A stretch of DNA of 64,000 nt, taken from positions 5,538,501 through 5,602,500 of the forward strand of contig NC_008027.1 of the NCBI RefSeq assembly GCF_000026105.1, in the 5' to 3' direction. Positions 43,399-50,800 of this stretch are shown here, in pieces. A program made the translations under genes and the position numbers. This stretch comes from Pseudomonas entomophila L48. GTDB lineage: Bacteria; Pseudomonadota; Gammaproteobacteria; Pseudomonadales; Pseudomonadaceae. The notes under the pieces were generated by a model, which did no database searches, had not been told where the DNA came from, and saw only the letters and a list, made by a program, of their open reading frames with translations. Each line of letters starts with the position of its first letter. The first letter of the stretch is position 1.

Positions 43399-43412
43399 TA
43401 AAGGAATAAGAA
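43399..43412. promoter_or_regulatory. putative operator upstream of RBBP9-type hydrolase
   Basis: TAAAGGAATAAGAA lies 61 bases before the hydrolase start, in the same orientation relative to its gene as the near-identical site at 40170-40183. Confidence 0.4.
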
Positions 43413-43509
43413 GCTATTTATTAATAACCAAAAAGCAATGCTTCTCTACGCGCTGGGTGGGTCTTGATGGCGACCAGGTGCCCGTCTGATGATGTGTAGT
43501 GGTGCGTAA

Positions 43510-43757
43510 ATCGAGCGCCGCCCGCGCGGCGCATCGCGGATGAATCCGCTCCTACATCGGTTGCAACGTGGCCATGATCGATAGGCCATGGTTGTCCGCC
43601 TGGTTTGTACGACGCGATTTTTTGCTTGTCGCCACCGCCGCCCCACCTGCCTCAAGCCATGCGCCAAGGCTGGCAACCATGGCCTCCCAGATGCGGCACG
43701 TTGCAACAAATGTAGGAGCGGATTCATCCGCGATGCGCCGCGCGGGCGGCGCTCGAT
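43510..43757. repeat. long inverted repeat, copy B
   Basis: The outer arms of about 48 bp are nearly identical to copy A (41550-41720). Here the match extends inward through GTTGCAACGTG / CACGTTGCAAC. The centre (about 120 bp) differs from copy A, which suggests a mobile palindromic unit rather than a gene duplication. Confidence 0.8.
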
Positions 43758-43978
43758 CTGATAGGCGCTGAACATTCTGTGGCAGGCCCTCTCGCCCACA
43801 ACGCCAATCAAAAATGAACCCCCAGCCCCCCACGAACCACCAAAAAATCAGATTAAACCCCTTCCTTGTAGTCCATTTCCCAAACATACTCCCGCCGCCT
43901 TTTTTCCGTTGCGGCTGCTCAGGGAGCGCTCTAGTCTCGGCGAGTCGTTGCATATCAACGACACAGCTTTGACAGGCT

Positions 43979-44092
43979 GCGACGAAAAATCGTGTACGGC
44001 TCGCCCTCTATGGCGGCTGTGCGTGCGGGCACGCTTGCGTGCGCCGGAATTTTACGATTTTCGCCGGTCTGTCAACCCACGCACAGCTGCCA
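43979..44092 (+). ncRNA. structured leader / candidate RNA element
   Basis: Three nested or adjacent stems are visible. A 15-bp stem, TGGCGGCTGTGCGTG (44011-44025) with CACGCACAGCTGCCA (44078-44092), is fully paired in RNA if one G-U is allowed. Inside it GCACGC-TT-GCGTGC forms a hairpin. Just before it ACGA-AAAA-TCGT forms another, with a partner-like ACGATTTTCG within the loop region. The element ends 49 bases before the DUF6124-like start codon. It could be a cis-regulatory leader or a small RNA. Confidence 0.5.
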
Positions 44093-44141
44093 CCCTCTGT
44101 TTGACAGCAGACAGGTGGCCGCACCGGAAAGGAAAATCGTT

Positions 44142-44384
44142 ATGCTGAAGATCGTCCCCGACCCACCCCACAACCCCCACTCCCTCGAAGACACCCTCAT
44201 CCAGGCCACCGAGTACGCCCTGTGTGCCTTGACCGTGGCCCATCAGGCGGTACTGGCCCAGCCCAGGTCCCCTGCCACGATCCTGATGATGGCGTCGATG
44301 CACGAAGTCGAATCGCTGCGCGTGCTGCTCGAATCGGCGTTGATCCAGGTGCAGATGCCCAAGGCCCCACAGACGCTGCACTAG
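44142..44384 (+). CDS. small DUF6124-like protein
   Basis: ATG at 44142 has an AAAGGA site and encodes 80 residues: 'KIVPDPPHNPHSLEDTLIQATEYALCALTVAHQAVLAQ', then 'ATILMMASMHEVESLRVLLESALIQVQ'. The 'PDPP' opening and helical remainder resemble the DUF6124 proteins common in Pseudomonas, often encoded beside DUF3077 genes as here. Function is unknown. Confidence 0.65.
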   Translation: MLKIVPDPPHNPHSLEDTLIQATEYALCALTVAHQAVLAQPRSPATILMMASMHEVESLRVLLESALIQVQMPKAPQTLH

Positions 44385-44400
44385 CCCGCGCCCGGCCCTG

Positions 44401-44467
44401 TTCGCCGGCAAGCCGGCTCCTACCGGGGGCTGCGTTTCACCTGTAGGAGCCAGCCTTGCTGGCGAAA
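44401..44467. repeat. inverted REP pair
   Basis: TTCGCCGGCAAGCCGGCTCC and the inverted, slightly different GGAGCCAGCCTTGCTGGCGAA lie between the two small DUF genes. Confidence 0.88.
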
Positions 44468-44507
44468 GGGCCCGCCCAGGCCCCGAAAAATCCAGGGAGA
44501 AAAAACA

Positions 44508-44777
44508 ATGACAACAGACGAAACCACCCCCAACACCACCGCAGGTAAAACCAAGTTCTACCAAGGCGAAGGCCAGACCATCCCACTGTTCTGCATCGAA
44601 CCCGGCATCCCCTGCCAGCACGCCCGCGAACAGGCTTCGGAACTGATGGGCTGCGTGCGTGACCTGACCATCACCGGGATCATGGAAGAAAAGCCGCAAC
44701 TGCTCTGGGCCTCGTATTACCTGAGCGCGCTGGCCAAGGCACTGATGGATGACGCCGAGCTGGGAATGACTCACTGA
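44508..44777 (+). CDS. DUF3077 family protein
   Basis: The 89-residue protein has the DUF3077 pattern 'FCIEPGIPCQHAREQASELMGCVRDLTITG' and 'LLWASYYLSALAKALMDDAELGM'. A GGGAGAAA site precedes the ATG. These small helical proteins are abundant in Pseudomonas and have no known role. Confidence 0.85.
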   Translation: MTTDETTPNTTAGKTKFYQGEGQTIPLFCIEPGIPCQHAREQASELMGCVRDLTITGIMEEKPQLLWASYYLSALAKALMDDAELGMTH

Positions 44778-44885
44778 GTGTCGCGGTGCCTGGGGGTGAA
44801 TCACACCTGCTCCCAGGCAATCGCGTCAAACGCCATCAGCCATTTTTTTGCAATCACCTTCACTTTTCTGGAAAATTTAACAGCA

Positions 44886-44946
44886 GAAAGGGGACGAATT
44901 TATTTCCTCCACTATAGAATAGTGAAAATAAACTCGCCCATTTTTG
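44886..44946. repeat. about 60-bp palindromic element (copy 1)
   Basis: Imperfect inverted repeat: GAAAGGGGACGAATTTATTT on the left against AAATAAACTCGCCCATTTTT on the right, around a CACTAT-AGA-ATAGTG core. It lies 18 bases after the stop of the orphan immunity gene. A related element lies at 47468-47530, and its edge resembles the IS terminal repeat. Confidence 0.65.
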
Positions 44947-44964
44947 TGGTGCTTTACTGCAGCC

Positions 44965-45390
44965 TCACTTCTCTACGTAGCGGATAAAATGCTTTAGTAG
45001 AATTTCATCCGCCGACTTGTAGTTCTCACCACCACATTGAAGAAACTCCATAAACCAACTTAATTTTTCTGACATCATCTCTTGATCGTCAGATTCATCA
45101 ATACTAAGCAAGAGCATAGCCAAACGGGCGCTCAGTGCATCTTTACTATGGAAATCTCTAACACCCGCCACGCCTGCAATTTGCCCCCTCCATTCTGCAG
45201 CCAATTCGGTACACTCTAGCTGCACGATTTCACATGAAACATACTTATCAGCTAGGCTCATTGGATCCGGCAACACTTCAGGGAACTTATAGCCGATTGC
45301 CCTGAGGGCTTTGAGCATAAAGCTCCTTAGTAATATATTTGCCTCTCGACCATCTTCAGGCCATACAATCTCACCGTACGCAAAGCTCAT
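44965..45390 (-). CDS. orphan immunity-like protein
   Basis: I start at the ATG (45388-45390, MSFAYGEIVWPEDGREANILL), which overlaps the toxin fragment's TGA as ATGA, the usual toxin-immunity coupling. The 141-residue protein is acidic and helical, AT-rich in coding, and has no family I recognise. It is most likely the immunity partner of the deaminase-like toxin whose last codons precede it. Confidence 0.6.
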   Translation of the reverse strand: MSFAYGEIVWPEDGREANILLRSFMLKALRAIGYKFPEVLPDPMSLADKYVSCEIVQLECTELAAEWRGQIAGVAGVRDFHSKDALSARLAMLLLSIDESDDQEMMSEKLSWFMEFLQCGGENYKSADEILLKHFIRYVEK

Positions 45391-45577
45391 TCCCACTCCA
45401 ATCCTAAATGCTTCATTACATCACGACAGCTTTTGCATGCTGGCTTGTGAGTCCCATGTCCCTTCCCCGACTTTCCGATATTTACGGCCTTGGCCTTACC
45501 ACCTGCAGGGTCGACACCATCTTCTAATGCTTTATCTAAACACACGATTTCGGCACGCCCGCCATGAAAAAAAGGAA
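45387..45577 (-). pseudogene. truncated YwqJ/deaminase-like toxin C-terminus
   Basis: About 63 residues remain before the IS boundary: 'HGGRAEIVCLDKALEDGVDPAGG', 'KAVNIGKSGKGHGTHKPACKSCRDVMKHLGLEWE'. The spaced 'RAE' and 'PACKSC' elements resemble the zinc-binding H/C-A-E and CxxC motifs of deaminase-fold toxins carried on Rhs and similar proteins, though the usual metal His/Cys before AE is Arg here. The IS insertion removed the upstream part. The tail still couples to the immunity gene by ATGA. Confidence 0.55.
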
Positions 45578-47123
45578 AAAAGGGGACAGATTTGAATGGC
45601 ACTTACTTAACATGCTTCGGATGCCCATGTTTCCGGATATCTGCCCTTGCTGATCGACGTGGTTTGGTCAGCAAGGGGTAGGCCTGAGGCCTTCGCTTTA
45701 TCGCCCGAGGCTCGACACGACCAGGCCGGTTGCCTACACGCCTTTGAGCAATCAGCATCAGCAAACTTGCCAACCGATCCTCCCCCTCGCCGTAGCTGCG
45801 CTGTCGTAGCGCCAGCCATAGCTGGAGGCTGTGCTTGAAACTCAGCTCGCGGGGCAAGCAATCGGCCATTAACGCCGATTGTGACATGAGCATTCGGATC
45901 AGGTTGTGTGCCAGCAGATAGACCCACAGCTCCTTGACGGCCATCCCTGGTGTTTTGCAACTCAGTTTTCCCAGTCCCAACGTTGCTTTCAGGTTTCGTA
46001 AATCCAGTTCGACATGCCAGCGCCCTTTGTAGAGCGACCTGAGGGCTGATTTGGGTGTTTGCTTTGGGCATTGCAACGTTGTCACCAGGATCTTGCCACC
46101 GGCCTTCAGCTCTCTCACCGTCAGCCTCTCCGGCGCCTGTTCATACTGCGCCATGCTCATCCAAGGCGGCCTGCATCCAGGCTTTTTCAGCTCGATCAAA
46201 TGGTCTTCCGGTCCGAGACGTTGCCCTAAAGCAAAATCCGTACTGCGCCGTCGCGCTCCGTACTGCTCAAACACCCCATCGACGCCCCTTCGCTGCAGCT
46301 CACACAACAGAAAGTAGGTAGCGTAATACGCATCACCCAACAGAATATCGCCTGTTTTCAGCACATTGAGCATTGACCTGAGCAGGGTCTGTTCATCACC
46401 ACCTTTACCTCTGAAGCGGCCCAAAGCAGCGTCCAGAACGGCACCGCTACATAGACAGACAATGCCAACCATTCGGCAGAGTGGGAAACCCAGGCCGACC
46501 TTCTGCCCCCGTGATTGTGGATATGCAACCTGATTGGCAGCCGTGTCGGGCATCGAAACGGTTGTTCCATCAACAAGACGCACCGGCCGTCCCCTCCAAC
46601 GCCACGACGAGGGGGCTTGATCACTGATCGATGAAGCCGTGTGACGAACCAGGGTTGAGACCATCTCCACCGGTAGGCGCTGCCTGGCTCTGCAGAAGGC
46701 GCCTGTACGAGTGCTGTTGGGCTTCATACCGTTGCAGGATCGCTTGATGGAAAAGTCATTGACCGCCTGCTGGCAGGAGCGATCAGCATTCATTGCTTGA
46801 GCCAGGAACATCGAGAGCGTTTCAGTCGGTGGGAATAGGCGCTCTCGATGTGCTGGCAACAATGACTCGACACGCTTCAGCAGTTCGGGGGCCATCAGGA
46901 GATCGAAAAATGCCTGAGCGTCACTGGTCGAAGCATGGTGGCGGAAGCGCTGCTGTTGATGCTGCAGGATTTGACGTCTACGATCCATTCTGGGCTGCGT
47001 CCTTGGCTTAATGGTGTGTGTTCGCAACTATCACCGTAGACCAAGGCCAGCCCTTCTTCATTTTTTTCCTACAGATCAAAGGGTTGGCTGCTAAGTAAGT
47101 GCCATTCACATCTGTCCCCTTTT
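45578..47123 (-). mobile_element. IS4-family insertion sequence, 1546 bp
   Basis: The ends carry terminal inverted repeats of about 32 bp that differ at one position: AAAAGGGGACAGATTTGAAT at the left, and its counterpart (G for T at one base) at the right, both continuing GGCACTTACTTA. A single full-length DDE transposase gene fills the element. No clear target duplication is visible at the borders. Confidence 0.88.
45603..47027 (-). CDS. IS4-family transposase
   Basis: The 474-residue protein has the DDE catalytic residues in 'VRLVDGTTVSMPDT', 'DILLGDAYYATYFLL' and the IS4 Y-R-E-K signature 'LYKGRWHVELDLRNLKATLG'. An alternative start is MDRRRQILQHQQQR a few codons in. The frame is intact, so the element may be active. 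Confidence 0.9.
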   Translation of the reverse strand: MRTHTIKPRTQPRMDRRRQILQHQQQRFRHHASTSDAQAFFDLLMAPELLKRVESLLPAHRERLFPPTETLSMFLAQAMNADRSCQQAVNDFSIKRSCNGMKPNSTRTGAFCRARQRLPVEMVSTLVRHTASSISDQAPSSWRWRGRPVRLVDGTTVSMPDTAANQVAYPQSRGQKVGLGFPLCRMVGIVCLCSGAVLDAALGRFRGKGGDEQTLLRSMLNVLKTGDILLGDAYYATYFLLCELQRRGVDGVFEQYGARRRSTDFALGQRLGPEDHLIELKKPGCRPPWMSMAQYEQAPERLTVRELKAGGKILVTTLQCPKQTPKSALRSLYKGRWHVELDLRNLKATLGLGKLSCKTPGMAVKELWVYLLAHNLIRMLMSQSALMADCLPRELSFKHSLQLWLALRQRSYGEGEDRLASLLMLIAQRRVGNRPGRVEPRAIKRRPQAYPLLTKPRRSARADIRKHGHPKHVK

Positions 47124-47150
47124 ACTTACCCCCTTTTACTCGCTGACTTT

Positions 47151-47429
47151 CTAGTCACCATAAGCTATTAACACCTCATCTTCCTCAATTGACACACCTA
47201 GAAAGCTCACAAAACTAACAACTTTCTCGTCGCTAATACCTCTCAAAAAAGCCACCAATATCCTTTGATGATCGGGGTAAATTCGCGCTTTACCATACGG
47301 ATCTATATATACTCCCGTCTTCTGCTTGAGCGCCCAGAAGGCAGACTCAAACAATGTGAATTCTCTATCATGAATAATGAAGGAAGGCTTTTCACCCTGA
47401 GCATCAGATAAATATGAAATATCAAGCAT
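47151..47429 (-). CDS. orphan small protein in immunity array
   Basis: The 92-residue acidic protein reads MLDISYLSDAQGEKPSFIIHDREFTLFESAFWALKQKTGVYIDPYGKARIYPDHQRILVAFL and ends in an acidic 'EEDEVLIAYGD' tail. Its gene is AT-rich and lies between the Rhs immunity gene and the IS. Size, composition and position suggest an immunity protein whose toxin was lost; no family is recognised. Confidence 0.5.
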   Translation of the reverse strand: MLDISYLSDAQGEKPSFIIHDREFTLFESAFWALKQKTGVYIDPYGKARIYPDHQRILVAFLRGISDEKVVSFVSFLGVSIEEDEVLIAYGD

Positions 47430-47467
47430 GACTTATCACTCAAACACGCGGCGATTCGCGAAATAGC

Positions 47468-47530
47468 AAAAAAGGAGGGATATTTATTCTCTTTACTTTA
47501 GGCCAGTAAAAATAAATCCGCCCCCTTTTC
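47468..47530. repeat. about 60-bp palindromic element (copy 2)
   Basis: AAAAGGAGGGATATTTATT on the left and AATAAATCCGCCCCCTTTTC on the right form an imperfect palindrome just downstream of the Rhs immunity gene. It matches copy 1 (44886-44946) in design and position. Confidence 0.6.
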
Positions 47531-47537
47531 CCTACAG

Positions 47538-47840
47538 TCAAAAAGGCAAAACCCCTTTCATACTAGAAAACCTCCCCACATCAACATTTTTTAACCTGAA
47601 ATAGTCAAAAGCCTCCTCCACACTTGAAAACTCACTAAGCTCTTCCGTCGCATAATCCTCAAACACATCCATTTTACTTTCAAGAACGCAAAAAAAGTAC
47701 GCAACATACTTTTCACCTTGCTTTTTAATCGCATATTGAAAAAAGTAGCTACCCCCATCTATATCCCGCACTTCGTCATAGCCCCTTACTTTACCTTTCT
47801 CTATAGAGGCAACCAAATTTTCAACTGAAAAACTAGCCAT
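47538..47840 (-). CDS. cognate immunity protein of the Rhs toxin
   Basis: The 100-residue protein (MASFSVENLVASIEKGKVRGYDEVRDIDGGSYFFQYAIKKQGEKYVAYFFCVL...) starts inside the last codons of rhs (8-base overlap). This placement marks the immunity gene of polymorphic toxins. It is AT-rich like the toxin tail. A C-terminal 'FSSVEEAFDYFRLKNVDV' helix pair follows. No named Imm family is recognised with confidence. Confidence 0.7.
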   Translation of the reverse strand: MASFSVENLVASIEKGKVRGYDEVRDIDGGSYFFQYAIKKQGEKYVAYFFCVLESKMDVFEDYATEELSEFSSVEEAFDYFRLKNVDVGRFSSMKGVLPF

Positions 47841-50800
47841 CTATATCAATCCTCACCATTGTCCCGTCAGAGCGTTTAATATTCACATGAGGTAAAGAGC
47901 CATGCCCTGTACCCTTAGGGTCATCATGGCCAAACACACGACCAGTATTAGAATCTATTGGATAGTCTTTCCTATAGCGGACAACACCATCCTTTTTCTT
48001 AAACTGTTCAATTTTATGTTTTTTTCTAATGCCTGCAGCATCTTGCGAACCGATCCCTCTAACTTTCTGAGCATCAGGAAACGCCTCCTGCAGCAGATCA
48101 TGAGCTTCCTTCTTTGACTTAACTGTGACAACCGTTCCTTGAGGCCCCTCTCGCAGAGATTTCACTTTTTTCGGGCATGCTTTCAGCCCAAGCGGATCGA
48201 CCCATGCCAACGGATTAGGCGCATATGTATATAAGTTCAGTCCACCTACATAGCGAATCGGATCTTGCCCGATAAACCGCCCAGCTTTCGGATCATAGTA
48301 CCGATAGCGGTTGTAGTGCAGTCCGTTCTCATGGTCGTGGTACTGCCCCTGGAAGCGAATCGGGTTGCTCAGACCGTGCTGCTTAGCCCAGTCCGAACGC
48401 TCCTCTCGGACCTCGCCCCACGCCTTGTACTGCCCGGTCCAGGCAACGTGGCCCTGCTCATCGGTCAGTTCCATCGGCGTACCGAGATGGTCACACTGGT
48501 ACCAGGCAATCGCCTCGAACGCCTGTGGTTTCACCTCGGTGTGCCACAACGGATCCTGATCGAAGTCGTATTCGCGCTGGCTCCAATCCGGTTGCTTGTG
48601 CAGGCGGATCGGGCTCTTGCGCAGAGCCTGGGCAACCGGCACGAAGCTGCCCGGCTCGTACAGGTAGTGCACGGTGCGGCCGGTGTCGCCTTCATCGCGT
48701 GGTGGTGAGCTTTCCCAGGCCAGGGTGTCGCCATCCCAACCAAACAGGGTGAAGCCACAGCCCAGTTCACGTTGGCGCTTGGCCCGTTGCAGCTGGTTCC
48801 AGCCGGTCCCCGCCTCGGGTCGATCCCAGAAATGCGCCACCGAATGCTTGTGCAGACGCCGGCCCAAGGCATCGTAGCTGTAGTCGACCTTGAGCTTATC
48901 GTCGTTGTAGCTGGCCAGCCGGTCGAACAGGTCCCAGGTGAAATGGGCATGGGAGCCGTTGTGCAGACGATGAATCAGGTTGCCGCGTTCGTCGTAACGG
49001 TAATGGGTACCGGCATACTCGCGCAGCAGGTTGTCCATCAGTTTGTTACGACGCGGATCGGCTTCCAGCGGGCGGTTCAGTTCCTGGGTTTTCTGGTCCA
49101 GCAGGTTGCCGGCCGGGTCGAAAGCGAAGGTTTCCACGCCCAAGCGGCTGGTGGCCTTGAGCAAGCGGCCGACGGGATCATACTGGTACTCCAACGGGCC
49201 ACGACGGCTGTCGTGGATGTTGGTCAGCTGGCCGGCGGCGTCATAGCGGTACTGACGCTTGAGCAGCGTGGATTGACCGTCGTGGCTGCCCAGCAGTTGC
49301 TCCTGCAAGCGCCCGGCCGGGTCCCAGGCCTGGGTCTGCATCAGCTTATTGCCCTGATGGCGCACGACTTCACGGTGCAGGTCATCGCGCTCGTAGGCCA
49401 GCATTTCGTGCTGGTCGAGGGTCATGCCGAGCAGGTGGCCGCTGCCGTAGGTCAGCCAGCTGACCTTGTGGCCATCCGGGCGAATCGTGCTGACCCGCTG
49501 GTTGAGCGCATCGTATTCGTGCTGCCACACCGCAACCATCGGCGTACCCGTGGCCAGGTAGTGCTGGTGCTCACGGGTCAGGTTACCGGCCTCGTCGAAG
49601 AACCATTGCAGCTTGCTGGCGGCGTTGACCGCCTGAACCAGCTGACCATTGCCGTCGTAGGCGAAGGTTTCGCTCTGGCTTTGATCCCCCAGGCGTGCCG
49701 TACGCTCGCGCAATCGGCCCATGCGGTCGAAAGTCAGGTCGATACGACGTTGGCCGACCTGGGTGCTCGCCAATCGACCACTGTACGGGTCGTACTGGTA
49801 GCGGGTGACCAGCCCATCGAAGCCGGTCTCCTGCAGCAGCCGCCCCACCGGGTCATAGAGGAAGTTGGCCTTGCTCTCGTTTTCGTTCTCCAGCCCGATC
49901 AAGCGGCCGAGCTTGTCCCAGCGATAACGCAAGGTGTGTTCGTTGGCATCGACCCGTTCAGCGAGCAAGCCTGCGGCGCTGTACGCCCAGGTGGTGCAGC
50001 GGTCGAGGGCGTCGACGTGGGCCAGCAGGCGACCTTCGGCGTCGTAGTTGAAGCGCTCCTCGGTCTTGTCCGGGTGGGTGACCTTGGCCAGTTGCCCGGC
50101 CTTGTATTCGTAGGCGGTCTTGTTGCCGGCGGCATCGGCGAACTCGGTCAACTGGCCAAAGGCGTTGTACACCCAGCTACTGGTCTTGCCGGAACAGTCG
50201 GTGTATTCGAGCAGTTGCCCGGCATCGTTGTAGGCAACCTTCTTCTCGTTACCGAGCGCGTCCTTGATCGCCTTAACCAACCCGGCCGGGGTGTAGGCGA
50301 ACTCGGTCTTGTTGCCCAGTGGGTCGACGGTCTCGACCAGGTTGCCGCGCTCGTCATAGTCGCGTAGCCACAGCCCGCCTTCGGCGTCGCTGATCTTGGT
50401 CAGTTGGTCCTGATCGTCGTAGGCGTAGTGCTCCACGCTGTGATCCGCGCGGATGTGCTTGAGCAGGTTGCTGCGCTCATCGTAGACGTAGCGGTCCTGG
50501 CTGCCGTCGGGGTGGACGTGGCGGATGACGTTCTTGCGCACGTCACGGAACAGCCATTCTTCCTGACCATCCGGGTACTTGATGCGGTAGGTGTAGCCCT
50601 GCTGGTCGTAGTAGTGCCAGGTTTCCTGGCCGTGGGCGTCGGTGACGTAGGTCAGGCGGATGCGCTCGTCCCATTCCAGACGGGTCTCGTAGCTGCCATC
50701 GTCGGCCCATTCGCGGATGGCCTTGGCGTGTGGACCGCTGCCGTCCCACTCGAGGTTGAAGCCACGGTCGGTACGGTCGGTGTAGCGGGTGATCAGGTGA

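Larger units (their letters stand above)
43339..44141. other. intergenic region: shared motif, long repeat, structured leader
   Basis: This 0.8-kb gap holds a possible operator (43399-43412), the long inverted repeat copy B (43510-43757), and a hairpin-rich leader (about 43979-44092) before the DUF6124-like gene. No convincing protein gene is seen on either strand. Confidence 0.6.

Noticed and set aside
41550..43757. CRISPR-like repeats
   Set aside because: The repeats are inverted pairs, not direct repeats with regular spacers, and no cas genes are present.
46051..47123. A second gene or passenger inside the IS
   Set aside because: Other frames are shadows of the transposase; the element has only one coding gene.
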